From: Halobacterium sp. R2-5
Lineage (GTDB): Archaea; Halobacteriota; Halobacteria; Halobacteriales; Halobacteriaceae
Direction: 5' to 3'
NCBI RefSeq assembly: GCF_011734195.1
Contig: NZ_JAANTH010000001.1
Location: forward strand, 558,001-622,000
DNA: 64,000 bases
A program made the position numbers and the translations under genes. Positions within the stretch are counted from its first letter, which is position 1. Every line of letters starts with the position of its first letter. Below the pieces are notes generated by a model. That model was given only the letters and a program-made list of their open reading frames with translations. It had not been told where the DNA came from and did no database searches. Positions 8,957-18,096 of the stretch are shown one piece after another.

Positions 8957-9940
8957 GTGCGCACCGACCGCATTCTCGTCGCGGGGGAGACGCTCGTCGA
9001 CCTGTTCCCGTCCGGCCCCGGCGACCTCGCGACCGTCGACGGCTTCGTCCACCGCGCAGGTGGCGCGCCGGCGAACGTCGCCGCCGGGCTCGCACGCCTC
9101 GACAGCCCGCCCGCGTTCTGGACGCGGCTCGGCGCCGACGCGTTCGGCGCGTACCTCCGGGACGCGCTCGCCGACCGCGGGCTCGACGGCGAATTCGTCG
9201 TCGAGGGCGACGCGGCCACCGCGCTCGCGGTCGTCAGCCCGACGCCGGGCGGCGACCGCTCGTTCACGTTCTACGAGAGCGACACCGCCACGCTCGACTT
9301 CGATGCGGGGACCGTCCCCGACGACGCGCTCGCCGGCTACGACTGCGTCCACGTCGGCGGCGTCGCGCTCGCGAACGACGCTGGCCGCACCGCAACGCTC
9401 GACTTGGCCGAGCGCGCCCGCGACGCGGGCTGTCTGGTCTCGTTCGACCCGAACGCCCGCCCCGACCTCTGGGCTGCTCCCGAAGCCGCCGGCAACGTGC
9501 TCCGCGACGCGCTCGCACTCGCGGACGTGCTGTTCTGCAGCCCCGACGACCTCCAGCCGCTCGGCCTCGCCGAGCGCGCACGCAGTGACCCAGAGAGCGC
9601 CGCCGAACTCCTCGACCTTGGCCCGGAGACCGTCTTCCTCACGCAGGGCGGTGACGGTACGACCGTCGTCGCGGGCCGGTCGAGCAGGGAGCGCGTCACT
9701 TGCTCCGAACCAGCGTTCGACGTGGACGTGGTGGACACGACGGGCGCGGGCGACGCGTTCACGGCGGGCGCGCTCGCGGCCTACGAGCCCGGGATGGGCG
9801 CGTCCCGGCTCGCGGACGTGCTCCAGTACGCGAACGCGACGGCCGCGCTCACGACGACCGAGACCGGCGGGATGGCGGCGCTCCCGGACGACGAGGCGGT
9901 CCGCGCGCTGCTCGCCTCGGAACGCTCGCAGTCCACGTAA
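8957..9940 (+). CDS. PfkB-family carbohydrate kinase
   Basis: 327-residue ribokinase/PfkB-family sugar kinase, cytoplasmic. The N-terminal strand with the sugar-binding region (ILVAGETLVDLFP, then GGAPANVAAGLARL at about residues 36-49) and the C-terminal PfkB signature with anion hole and catalytic base (DTTGAGDAFTAG, about residues 259-270) are complete. The closest pattern is fructokinase or 2-keto-3-deoxygluconate kinase, but the sequence alone does not fix the substrate. Start is GTG at 8957; no upstream start precedes the conserved first strand. Confidence 0.85.
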   Translation: MRTDRILVAGETLVDLFPSGPGDLATVDGFVHRAGGAPANVAAGLARLDSPPAFWTRLGADAFGAYLRDALADRGLDGEFVVEGDAATALAVVSPTPGGDRSFTFYESDTATLDFDAGTVPDDALAGYDCVHVGGVALANDAGRTATLDLAERARDAGCLVSFDPNARPDLWAAPEAAGNVLRDALALADVLFCSPDDLQPLGLAERARSDPESAAELLDLGPETVFLTQGGDGTTVVAGRSSRERVTCSEPAFDVDVVDTTGAGDAFTAGALAAYEPGMGASRLADVLQYANATAALTTTETGGMAALPDDEAVRALLASERSQST

Positions 9941-9972
9941 CCCTTTACCCCCGTGGTCGCACAGTCGCAGGT

Positions 9973-11712
9973 ATGCGATTAGAGGAGTACTGGGGGGTCG
10001 GCCCGAAGACCGCCGACAAACTGGAGACCGAACTCGGCGTCGCGGACGCCGTCGACGCCATCGAGTCCGCGGACGTCCGCGCGCTCGTCGACGCCGGCAT
10101 CTCGCGGGGCCGCGCGACGCGCATCCTGCGGCGCGCGAACGGCGGGGAGGGGATGGACGCGCTCGCGACCGACGACGCCCGCGCCGTCTACAAGGAGCTC
10201 GTCGCGCTCGCAGCTGGTCACGCGGTCACGCCCGGCGCCGCCGACCGCATCCGCGTGCGCACGCCGCTGACCGACCGCGACGAGATGCGCGAGCGCCTCG
10301 ACGACGTGCAGGCCGCCCGCGAGACGTGGGTCCGCTTCGGCGAGGAGACCCGTCAGGCGGTCCTCGACACGTTCGACGCGCACGACGACGCGGGCGACAG
10401 CCAGCGCGCGGCCGTCGAGACCGCGCTCGCCCTGCAGGACGTCGTCGGCGACGACGCCGGCGTGTTCGCGGCCGTCACCGCGCTCGACACCGACGCCCTG
10501 GAGGACGCCGCGGACGCGCTGCGCTATCTCGACGGCGACGGGGTGGCGGACGGCGCGGACGCGAAACTCGACCGGCTCCGGGAGCACGCTCGCGCGCTCG
10601 AACGCCTCGAACGGGACACGTTCGACGTGCTCGAAGCGGTGCGCTCGCAGGGCGTCGAGGGCACCGAGGAGTTCCGCGAGGCGTTCGTCCAGTACGTCGC
10701 CAGCGAGACCGACGTCGAGCCCCGGCGCGTCCGCAACGCCGCGGAGCCGGACGCCACGGACGCCGCGGACTTCGTGAGCACGACGCTGCGCGCGCTCGCC
10801 GACGACGTCCGCGAGGACGAAAGCGACCGCGAGGAGGCGGTCGCGGCGGAGCTCCGCGGCGCCATCTCGAACGCCCGCGACGAGGTGGACGCCGCCGTCT
10901 CGGCGGTCGGCGACCTCGCGGTCGACGTCTCGCTCGCACGCTTCGCGGAGGCCTACGACCTCACGCGCCCCGAGTTCGTCGACGCGGACGCCATCGCCGT
11001 GGAGAACGCGCGCAACCTCTCGCTGGCCGCGGACGGAAGCGACGTCCAGCCGGTGACGTACGCGGTCGGCGACCACTCCCTCGACCCGCCGACCGGCGAC
11101 CGCGTCGCCGTGCTCACGGGCGCGAACTCCGGCGGGAAGACGACGCTGCTGGAGACGCTCTGCCAGGTCGCCGTGCTCGCCGCGATGGGGCTGCCCGTGC
11201 CCGCCGACCGCGTCGAACTCGGACCTGTCGACTCCGTCGTCTTCCACCGCCGGCACGCGTCGTTCAACGCGGGCGTGCTGGAGGCGACGCTGAACTCCGT
11301 CGTGCCGCCGCTGGCCGCGGGCGACCGCACGCTGATGCTCGTCGACGAATTCGAAGCCATCACCGAGCCCGGGAGCGCCGCCGACCTCCTGCACGGCCTC
11401 GTCACGCTCACTGTCGACGAGCAGGCGCTGGGCGTGTTCGTCACCCACCTCGCCGACGACCTCGAACCGCTGCCCGACGTCGCGCGCACCGACGGCATCT
11501 TCGCGGAAGGCCTCAGCCAGGACCTCGACCTGCTCGTGGACTACCAGCCGCGCTTCGGCACCGTCGGGAAGTCCACGCCGGAGTTCATCGTCTCCCGGCT
11601 GGTCGCCGACGCCAGCGACCGCGCCGAGCGCGCGGGCTACGAGACGCTCGCGCGCGCCGTCGGCGAGGAAGCCGTCCAGCGCACGCTCGCGGACGCCAAG
11701 TGGACGGAGTGA
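9973..11712 (+). CDS. MutS-family ATPase with N-terminal helix-hairpin-helix
   Basis: 579-residue MutS-related protein lacking the mismatch-recognition domain I of MutS1. The N-terminal 50 residues look like a helix-hairpin-helix DNA-binding module (YWGVGPKTADKLETELG), the middle is a long helical core/clamp, and the C-terminus is an ABC ATPase with Walker A TGANSGGKTTLLE (about residues 380-392) and a Walker B region ending LMLVDEFEAIT. This is the arrangement of archaeal MutS5/MutS2-like proteins rather than a mismatch sensor; no Smr nuclease domain is visible. The start ATG at 9973 was chosen over the longer open frame, which is a shadow of the kinase gene. Confidence 0.85.
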   Translation: MRLEEYWGVGPKTADKLETELGVADAVDAIESADVRALVDAGISRGRATRILRRANGGEGMDALATDDARAVYKELVALAAGHAVTPGAADRIRVRTPLTDRDEMRERLDDVQAARETWVRFGEETRQAVLDTFDAHDDAGDSQRAAVETALALQDVVGDDAGVFAAVTALDTDALEDAADALRYLDGDGVADGADAKLDRLREHARALERLERDTFDVLEAVRSQGVEGTEEFREAFVQYVASETDVEPRRVRNAAEPDATDAADFVSTTLRALADDVREDESDREEAVAAELRGAISNARDEVDAAVSAVGDLAVDVSLARFAEAYDLTRPEFVDADAIAVENARNLSLAADGSDVQPVTYAVGDHSLDPPTGDRVAVLTGANSGGKTTLLETLCQVAVLAAMGLPVPADRVELGPVDSVVFHRRHASFNAGVLEATLNSVVPPLAAGDRTLMLVDEFEAITEPGSAADLLHGLVTLTVDEQALGVFVTHLADDLEPLPDVARTDGIFAEGLSQDLDLLVDYQPRFGTVGKSTPEFIVSRLVADASDRAERAGYETLARAVGEEAVQRTLADAKWTE

Positions 11713-11770
11713 GGGAACCGCCGAGGGCCGTGTGCCAACGCCTTAGTGGCTGGTCGCCATCGCTGCCCGC

Positions 11771-12289
11771 ATGCCGATCGAACTCTCCGTGCTCGCGTCG
11801 CTGGCCGCGGTCGCGGTCCTGCTGGCGGTGTCGGCGTTCTTCTCCAGTACGGAAATCGCGCTGTTCTCGCTGACGCCCGACCGGCTGGACGCGCTCGCCG
11901 CCGGCGACGACCGCGGCCCCGCGCTGAAACGCCTCCGCGAGGACCCCCACCGGCTGCTCGTCACCATCCTCGTCGGGAACAACCTCGTCAACATCGCCGT
12001 CTCCAGCATCCTCACCGTGATACTCGTCGCGTACCTCCCGCCCGAGCTCGCCGTCGTCGGAACGACGCTCGTCGCCACGTCGCTGGTGCTCGTCTGCGGG
12101 GAGATTCTCCCCAAGTCGTGGGGGCTCGCGAACGCCGAATCGTGGGCGCTGACGGCCGCGCGGCCGCTGAAGTACGTCGGGCTCGCGCTGTGGCCGCTCG
12201 TCGCGTTCTTCGACGCGCTCACGCGCGGCGTCGCCGGAGCGACCGGCGGCAGCCCCGACATCGAGCAGGAGCTGCTAGAGGAGGACTGA
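11771..12289 (+). CDS. DUF21 (CNNM-type) membrane protein without CBS domains
   Basis: 172-residue membrane protein with a DUF21/CNNM transmembrane domain: an N-terminal helix followed by FFSSTEIALFSL, then VTILVGNNLVNIAVSS and VCGEILPKSWG, all hallmarks of the CorB/CNNM magnesium-efflux family. It stops shortly after the fourth helix, so the cytoplasmic CBS pair and CorC domain of full-length members are absent. It could be a stand-alone transport domain or regulated by a separate protein. Convergent with the eL15 gene. Confidence 0.8.
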   Translation: MPIELSVLASLAAVAVLLAVSAFFSSTEIALFSLTPDRLDALAAGDDRGPALKRLREDPHRLLVTILVGNNLVNIAVSSILTVILVAYLPPELAVVGTTLVATSLVLVCGEILPKSWGLANAESWALTAARPLKYVGLALWPLVAFFDALTRGVAGATGGSPDIEQELLEED

Positions 12290-12293
12290 CGGC

Positions 12294-12309
12294 GCCGCCG
12301 CTGGGCGGC
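12294..12309. terminator. GC hairpin between convergent genes
   Basis: GCCGCC-GCTG-GGCGGC: 6-bp arms and a 4-nt loop, just after the DUF21 stop codon and between two convergent genes. Likely a bidirectional 3'-end structure; no long T-run follows. Confidence 0.4.
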
Positions 12310-12334
12310 GGAAAAGAACGGGAGGAGTGAACCG

Positions 12335-12925
12335 CTACGACTTCCGGCGCTTGCCGGCGTTCGTGCTCGGACGGAGGTGCTCGGCGCCCTTGCCGCGAGT
12401 CTGGAGGCCGCGGGCGCGCTGCCCGGCGCTCGTCTTCCCGTGGAAGACGCGACCCTGCTGGCTGTCGTCGCAGATCCAGCTGAGGTCGTCGTCGTTCTGG
12501 ATGGCGCCGTGCTCGGGGTCCAGCAGAATCACTTCGAACCACTTCTGCGAGCCGTCCTCGCCGACCCAGTAGGAGTTCAGCACGCGGAGGTTCACGTACT
12601 TCTTGGACGCGCGCTCCTCGGCGATGCTCTGGAGGTTCTTCGCGCGACCGATGCGGTTGACGCCCTGCCGCTTCGTGCGGCGGCCCGCCTTGAAGCGGGA
12701 CTTCCGGGCGTTGCCCTTCCGGACGCTGACGCGCGCGACGACGACGCCCTGCTTGGCCTTGTAGCCCAGCTCTCGGGCCTTGTCCAGCCGGGTCGGGTGG
12801 TCGACGCGCTCGATGGCGCCTTCCTTTCGCCAGTCCTGCTTGCGTTGCCACTGGAGCTCGGCGAGCTTCCCGTCCTCGGGGTCCCGCCAGGCTTCCTTGA
12901 TGTGGGAGTAGAAGCTTCGTGCCAT
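12335..12925 (-). CDS. rpl15e: Ribosomal protein eL15 (L15e)
   Basis: 196-residue large-subunit ribosomal protein, the full family length. The basic N-terminus (MARSFYSHIKEAW), VVARVSVRKGNARKSRF (about residues 62-78) and the TSAGQRARGL C-terminal block are all conserved. It binds 23S rRNA and is found only in archaea and eukaryotes. Its basic character contrasts with the acidic neighbours, as expected for an rRNA-binding protein. Confidence 0.95.
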   Translation of the reverse strand: MARSFYSHIKEAWRDPEDGKLAELQWQRKQDWRKEGAIERVDHPTRLDKARELGYKAKQGVVVARVSVRKGNARKSRFKAGRRTKRQGVNRIGRAKNLQSIAEERASKKYVNLRVLNSYWVGEDGSQKWFEVILLDPEHGAIQNDDDLSWICDDSQQGRVFHGKTSAGQRARGLQTRGKGAEHLRPSTNAGKRRKS

Positions 12926-13070
12926 GTGTTGTCCGCGGGCGTTGCGTGGTTCAATTCTCGGTTCCCCCGAGAATCACATCCCGTCCCGACTCCCGTCAGG
13001 AGCCCGCTGGAGCCCGCTCGCCAGCGAGTTACCGACGTTTCGCATCGGTCGGGGTTAAGAACTTCGAATC

Positions 13071-14051
13071 CTACTCCGCGTCGAAGTCGAGGGCCGCGCG
13101 CTCGAAGCGGAGGCTGGGGCCGTCGGCGCGCTCGACGAGCGTCGCGCCGTCGAAGCCCTCCGGCACCGAGAACACCACGAGCAGGCGGCCGGACTCGCCG
13201 GGCGCCGCGGTCACTGCCGCCTGCCGCTGCCGGAACTGTTGGCTCGCGTTCTCGAAGCGCTGGTGGCCGTAGTTCGTCCCGTTCGCCGCCAGCGCGAAGT
13301 TCTGCTGGCGGACGACCACCTGCGAGTCGCCCGCGGTCACGTTCAACTGGACGACGACGAACGTCTCGCCCTCGGGTGGCCGGTAGGTGTTGGCGTCGGT
13401 CTGAAGCTCGTCCTGCACGCGGACGTCCCACTCCGCGGTCGCGGTGGTGTTCTCGTCGGCCGCCATCGAGAACGCCGTGAACGCCGGGCCCGCGTCTCCG
13501 CCACCGCCCGCGCCGACGAACGGCACGAGACTGAGCACCGTCCCGCCCGCGAACACCGCCGCGAGCACCACGACGGCCGCGACCACCAGCGGGACGACTG
13601 GAATACCGCTCGGCACGCCGCCGGGCAGCGGGGGGCTCGGCACGCTATCGAGCAGTGACCCGCCGTCGCCGTCGTCCGTGAACTCCGCGACGAGGTCCTC
13701 GGCGCCCTCGTCGCGGACGGACGAGGCGAGCTCGTTCGGATCGAGCAGGTGGACGTTGCCCGCGTCCGCGGCGCTCCGCGCGCCGGTCGTGAACCGGCCG
13801 CGGGTCGCCATCACGCGCACGTCCACGCCCTTCCGGTCGCAGAACGCCGCGAAGTCCTCGACCTCCGAAGCGCCGATCTCGGTCTCCGCGCTCGGGCGGA
13901 CGCCGATGAGCCCGCGCTTGCCGTTGTCCTTGTCGCCGCCCACGAGGTACGTGCCGTCGTCGTTCTCCGTGACGGACGTCGACCACCCTTTCTCCTCCCA
14001 GAACGCCGCGAGGAACGCGGGGAACTCCGACGCCGCCATCTCGTCGAACAT
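13071..14051 (-). CDS. Membrane-anchored protein: nuclease-like domain, one helix, DUF4352-like domain
   Basis: 326 residues in three parts. Residues about 5-120 resemble the restriction-endonuclease-like (Mrr_cat) fold: EFPAFLAAFWEEKGW, then a GKRGLIGVRPSA strand and VEDFAAFCDRKGVDVRVMATRG. A single transmembrane helix follows at about residues 152-176. The C-terminal half is a beta-sandwich of the DUF4352 type (FVVVQLNVT...VVVRQQNFAL) that should lie outside the cell. I do not see an intact catalytic D-(E/Q)xK, so the N-domain may be a binding module rather than a nuclease. The first ATG could be slightly internal, since the frame is open upstream. Confidence 0.65.
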   Translation of the reverse strand: MFDEMAASEFPAFLAAFWEEKGWSTSVTENDDGTYLVGGDKDNGKRGLIGVRPSAETEIGASEVEDFAAFCDRKGVDVRVMATRGRFTTGARSAADAGNVHLLDPNELASSVRDEGAEDLVAEFTDDGDGGSLLDSVPSPPLPGGVPSGIPVVPLVVAAVVVLAAVFAGGTVLSLVPFVGAGGGGDAGPAFTAFSMAADENTTATAEWDVRVQDELQTDANTYRPPEGETFVVVQLNVTAGDSQVVVRQQNFALAANGTNYGHQRFENASQQFRQRQAAVTAAPGESGRLLVVFSVPEGFDGATLVERADGPSLRFERAALDFDAE

Positions 14052-14131
14052 CAGGCAGCCCTCCGGGTCGGACGCGTACTCTCTCCGGTCATGCGGTCCC
14101 CAGGTACTGTCTTAGTCACCACGGTGCCACC

Positions 14132-15847
14132 TCATAAACGGTCGGGTCCGCGGCGGAGCGCCAGCAGCGCCGCCGCGACGAGCGCGACGAGCGTCGTCAC
14201 GGGCGACAGCGGCACGAACCCGCCGGACGAGCCGTCGTTGTTCGCGACCGGCGCGAGCGGCTCCGCGTCGTTCACGTGTAGCGTCACCTCCGTCGACGTC
14301 GGCGCTGCTGTCGTCTGTGTCGCGTTCGCTGTGGTCGTGTTCGGCTCTGGCGTCGTCTCCGGCTCGACGACGGCCGTACCAGCGACTGGCGACCCCGACG
14401 CTTCGTACGCGGGGTCGTCAGCGTCCAACTCCCCGTTCCCGTTCGCGTCGACGATCGCGGTCGCAGTCACGTTCGTCGGGCCGTCCAGCGACGTGTTCAG
14501 CGGGAGGTCGACGCTACCGTTGGTCGTCTGCGAGAGCGGCCCCGAGGTACCGACCGTCTCGTTGTCCGCGGTCAGCCGGAGGAACCCACCCCGGGAGAGT
14601 GTCACGCGCTCGACGGTCACCGTCCCGTTTTTGGCCACCTGCGAGGGGAACAGGACCGACGCCTCCGCAGCAGTCAACCGGACCGTGCTGCGCGTCTCGT
14701 CCTCGTAGCTCTGCACCCACAGCGGGAACTCCGCCGGTCGGTCGGCGTTCGAGAAGTCGAACGTCGTGCCGAATTCTCCCCCACTGGACACTCGCACGTC
14801 GGACTGCCAGAGACGGGGCGGATCCCCGTCCTCATGGAGCGCGCGCACGTTCAGTGTCGTCCCCGGGAGGAGGTTCGTCTCCCCGGAAATCTGCAGTTTG
14901 TCGCCGTTCCACGGCGCGAGCGTGTACCCGGGGTCGGCGCTGATGCTCACCGAGGGCTCTACGAGCGTCACGCGCTCCGTGAGCAGCGTCTGGTTCTCCG
15001 AGAAGAGCGGATTCTGCGTCTCGTCGACGGTGAGCTCGAACTCGTAGGTGTGGTTCGACCCCGTGCCGAGGTCGACGCGGCTGGTGTCCCAGAGCACGGC
15101 GAACTGGCCGTCGCCGCTACCGAACTGCGCTTCCACGCGCAGGTCCTCGGCGGTGTACGTTTCGGCCTCCGTGTTCGGTTCCGGGTCGAGTTCCTCGATG
15201 CGCATCTCGAAGCCCTCGCTGGCCAACTCGTCCACTGTCACGTCGCCGTCGAACGGCGCACCGTACCCGCTCTCGTTCTCGTCGACGACGAACGCCGCGT
15301 AGTCGCCGAGCACGACGTCGTCGTTGCCGCGCCCGATCTCGGCGTGGGTCTGAATGGCGCCGAGCGCGTTCCCGTCGCCGTCCTCGCCGAAGTAGTCGCC
15401 GGGGAGCGCGCCCGTCTCGCTCGTCATCTCGCCGTTCGGGAGCACCGTGAGCGTCCCGTACGCTTCGGTCTCCCCGTCGACAGTCACCTCCAGGACGTAC
15501 TCGCCGGGCTGGACGGCTTCGTCTAACGGTGGTCCCTTCAAGTCCGGCGCTCCACCCGAGATGAACTCGCCGGCGGTCTCGCCGTCCGAGTTGTACGTGT
15601 CGAACTCGATGGTGTCTGTCCCGCTGCCACCGAGACCGACCAGAACCTCGAAGCCGCCGCCCGAGATCGTTAGATTCGCGGGTCCGGAGTGCCCGACGCT
15701 GATACTGACTGTTCCGCCCCGCGTCACCGTGTAGTCCCCGACTGACGCGGACGCCTGTGTGTCAGCGGCGGCCGGCGCGACGCCGGCCAGCGCGGCAGCT
15801 ACCAGCACGAGCGCGGCGACGACGGGGACGAGGCGGGTGTGTGCCAT
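14132..15847 (-). CDS. Secreted surface glycoprotein of the BGTF/DUF7282-type
   Basis: 571-residue exported protein. A Sec signal peptide (residues 1-28, ending APAAADTQ) is followed by Ig-like beta-sandwich domains, many N-x-S/T sites, an EF-hand-like DANGNGELDADDPAY stretch near residue 480, a Thr-rich linker (about 504-530) and a C-terminal helix with a positive tail (ALLALRRGPDRL). The order signal-Ig-Thr linker-helix is that of haloarchaeal S-layer/BGTF-type proteins. The usual P-G-F tripeptide before the last helix is absent, so processing by archaeosortase A is uncertain. Expression from its own promoter is likely (TATA at 15884-15892). Confidence 0.75.
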   Translation of the reverse strand: MAHTRLVPVVAALVLVAAALAGVAPAAADTQASASVGDYTVTRGGTVSISVGHSGPANLTISGGGFEVLVGLGGSGTDTIEFDTYNSDGETAGEFISGGAPDLKGPPLDEAVQPGEYVLEVTVDGETEAYGTLTVLPNGEMTSETGALPGDYFGEDGDGNALGAIQTHAEIGRGNDDVVLGDYAAFVVDENESGYGAPFDGDVTVDELASEGFEMRIEELDPEPNTEAETYTAEDLRVEAQFGSGDGQFAVLWDTSRVDLGTGSNHTYEFELTVDETQNPLFSENQTLLTERVTLVEPSVSISADPGYTLAPWNGDKLQISGETNLLPGTTLNVRALHEDGDPPRLWQSDVRVSSGGEFGTTFDFSNADRPAEFPLWVQSYEDETRSTVRLTAAEASVLFPSQVAKNGTVTVERVTLSRGGFLRLTADNETVGTSGPLSQTTNGSVDLPLNTSLDGPTNVTATAIVDANGNGELDADDPAYEASGSPVAGTAVVEPETTPEPNTTTANATQTTAAPTSTEVTLHVNDAEPLAPVANNDGSSGGFVPLSPVTTLVALVAAALLALRRGPDRL

Positions 15848-15883
15848 GGCCGAGTGTCGTTCGCCCGTCTCTTCCGCGCGGCC

Positions 15884-15892
15884 GTATAAATA
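15884..15892 (-). promoter_or_regulatory. TATA box of the surface glycoprotein gene
   Basis: TATTTATAC on the minus strand, 37 bp upstream of the ATG, at the spacing expected for a haloarchaeal TATA box with a very short or absent 5' leader. Confidence 0.6.
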
Positions 15893-16050
15893 CAGTGGGG
15901 TGTCGAATCAGCGCCCGGACACGACGGGGTCCTCGAAGTAAGGCGGTCCTACCGCCGGACTCGTGAATTTCATATCGCGAAATAGGGTTTACCGAGATGA
16001 ACCGCGCGAACTCACGCCATCGAAAATCTGTGCGTGAGCGCCGTACGCGC

Positions 16051-16953
16051 TCAGAACTCGGAGACCGACTCGAACTCGCCGTCGGCGACCGCGCCCGCGA
16101 CCGCCGACCCGTCGATTTCGGGCACGTCGCCCGGGTACTTCTGCCGGAAGTAGCCGACGATGTTCCCCACGTCGCGGGCCAGCAGCTCGCGGGCGTTCTC
16201 GTGGTCGCTCGGCGTGGCCTGCGGCCAGTCGAACAGCGTCACGCCGTCCTCGCTCACGAAGACGTTGTACTCGCTGACGTCCGCGTGCACGTACCCCGCG
16301 TCGTAGGCGGTCGCGACCTCCCGGAGTATCAGGTCGAGGACGCCGCTGGCCTGCTCGGGCTCCAGTTGCGCTCGCGAGAGCTCCACGCCGTCGACGCGCT
16401 CCATCACGATCGCGTGGCGGTTGTGGTCGACGGGCCGCGGGACGTGCACGTCCGGGTACAGCGTCTCCAGGGCGTCGTACTCGCGCTCGGCGGCCTTCCG
16501 CGCGGTGTACTGCCAGGACGTGTGCTCCTTGTCGCTGGTGTAGTCGCGGCCGCGATGTACTTCCCGGAACTGCGTGTACCCCTCGCGGTGGAACTTCAGC
16601 GCCATCGGGCGGAACGACTGCACCTCGTAGACGTCGCTCTCCTTGCCGACGCCCAGCGGCGCGCCGAACCCCTCGACGGTGTCACGCTCGGCGAACGCGT
16701 GCAGCGCGAGCGCGTCGTAGCCCGCGAACGTCAGCTGGACGCCCTCGTACTGGATGGTCTTCCGTTCGAGGAACTCCCGGTCGAGCATCCTGTCGAGCCG
16801 GTAGTCGACTTCCTCCTGGGTCAGCCGGGAGAACTCCGGGAGCTTCTCGCGGCTCACCCACTCGGAGAACCGCATCCCGTGTTCGACGCCCGAGAGCAGG
16901 TGGAAGTCCTCCGGGTCGAGGTCCGCCATCTCGGCGGCGACGTTCCGAACCAT
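16051..16953 (-). CDS. rio2: RIO2-type serine/threonine protein kinase
   Basis: 300-residue RIO2 kinase, involved in small-subunit ribosome maturation. The N-terminal winged-helix domain (about residues 1-90) is characteristic of RIO2 and absent from RIO1. The ATP loop is LGVGKESDVYEV (about 100-111), with the lysine in MALKFHREG, and the catalytic loop HADVSEYNV holds Asp225 and Asn230. The metal-binding DFG equivalent is LFDWPQ with Asp242. Soluble and cytoplasmic. All catalytic residues are present. Confidence 0.92.
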   Translation of the reverse strand: MVRNVAAEMADLDPEDFHLLSGVEHGMRFSEWVSREKLPEFSRLTQEEVDYRLDRMLDREFLERKTIQYEGVQLTFAGYDALALHAFAERDTVEGFGAPLGVGKESDVYEVQSFRPMALKFHREGYTQFREVHRGRDYTSDKEHTSWQYTARKAAEREYDALETLYPDVHVPRPVDHNRHAIVMERVDGVELSRAQLEPEQASGVLDLILREVATAYDAGYVHADVSEYNVFVSEDGVTLFDWPQATPSDHENARELLARDVGNIVGYFRQKYPGDVPEIDGSAVAGAVADGEFESVSEF

Positions 16954-17286
16954 TCGCTGGGAAGTAGACGGCGCCGGGGTAAAAGCGCCTCGCCGTCGCC
17001 GCGCTCACCGCTCTCGCGCCCCCGTTCCGCGGAGCTGTCCCTCGTTCGTCGGATTACACGCCGTTCGGGCGTTCTACGATCGGCTTCTGTCTCCGCTCCG
17101 AAATCCCGCCTACCGTGGAATAAATCACATACCACGATATAGAATTCCGGCCACTCGGGGATAGCGGCGGGACCCCGAGCCCACAGATTCACCCGTCGCT
17201 CGGCGCTCACGCTGGCGTCCCGCTCGTCGGCCACTGCTGGCGGCACGGAGGGCCGGTTTTTTGCCGTCGGCCACGAACGGTAGGGC
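16954..17286. other. 333-bp divergent intergenic region
   Basis: Between the divergent rio2 and lipoate-ligase genes. It contains an AT-rich patch, AATAAATCACATACCACGATAT, at about 17118-17140 that is unlike its surroundings and may be a promoter or regulator site. A T-run (GGTTTTTTGCC) at about 17255 lies about 30 bp before the lipoate ligase start and may be its TATA-like element. No gene or structured RNA is recognised. Confidence 0.4.
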
Positions 17287-18096
17287 ATGACACTGGCCGA
17301 CCGAGAGTGGCGGCTGATACCCGAGGAAGCCCGTGACGGCCCGATGCAGATGGCCTTAGAGGAGGTCGCCGCGGAGACCGCCGCCGACGGCGGACCGCGG
17401 ACGGTCCGCGCGTACCAGTGGTCGCCGTCGACGCTCTCGATGGGGTACCGGCAGGCCGCCGACTCCGTCGACTGGGCGTTCGCCGGGCGCGAGGGAATCA
17501 CCGTCACGCGCCGCCAGACCGGCGGCGGCGGCATCTATCACGACGAGCACGCGGACATCTCGTACAGCATCGTCGCGCCCGCCGACGAACTCCCCGGGGA
17601 CCTGATGGAGTGCTACGGGATGCTCTGCGAGCCGATTCTCGACGCCTTCCGCGAGATGGGCGTCGACGCGGACTTCGTCGCCGAGGAACACCCCGCGATT
17701 CACGAGCCCGCGTGCTACCTGCGCGCGCTCCACCCCGCCCACGACATCGCCGTCGACGGCCGGAAAATCAGCGGCAACGCCCAGTACCGCACTCGGGACG
17801 CCGTCATCCAGCACGGCTCGCTGTCCTACGACCTCGCGGTCGGCGACCACCTCGGCGTGTTCGCCGACCCCGGGGTCGACGAGCAGCAGTTCCGCGACCG
17901 CGTCACGAGCATCTACGAGGAGTCGGGAATCAGCCGCGACGAGGCCGTCTCCGCGCTGGAAGACGCGTTCGCGGAGTGGTGCGACGCGGCGGTCGGCGAG
18001 TGGACCGACGAGGAACTCGCGGCCGCCCGCGAGCTCGCCGACGAGAAGTACGCGAGCGAGGCGTGGACGCGCGAGCGGACCGCGCCGACTAGCTGA
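17287..18096 (+). CDS. Lipoate/octanoate-protein ligase family protein
   Basis: 269-residue member of the BPL/LplA/LipB superfamily, which attaches lipoate or octanoate to carrier proteins. RRQTGGGG (residues 75-82) is the nucleotide/lipoyl-binding loop and GRKISGNAQ contains the invariant lysine 160. The extra C-terminal helical domain (about 215-265) matches the LipM/LplA-like archaeal type. Likely acts on lipoyl domains of 2-oxoacid dehydrogenases or glycine cleavage H protein, neither of which is in the window. Its last 8 bp overlap the end of the convergent peroxiredoxin gene. Confidence 0.85.
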   Translation: MTLADREWRLIPEEARDGPMQMALEEVAAETAADGGPRTVRAYQWSPSTLSMGYRQAADSVDWAFAGREGITVTRRQTGGGGIYHDEHADISYSIVAPADELPGDLMECYGMLCEPILDAFREMGVDADFVAEEHPAIHEPACYLRALHPAHDIAVDGRKISGNAQYRTRDAVIQHGSLSYDLAVGDHLGVFADPGVDEQQFRDRVTSIYEESGISRDEAVSALEDAFAEWCDAAVGEWTDEELAAARELADEKYASEAWTRERTAPTS

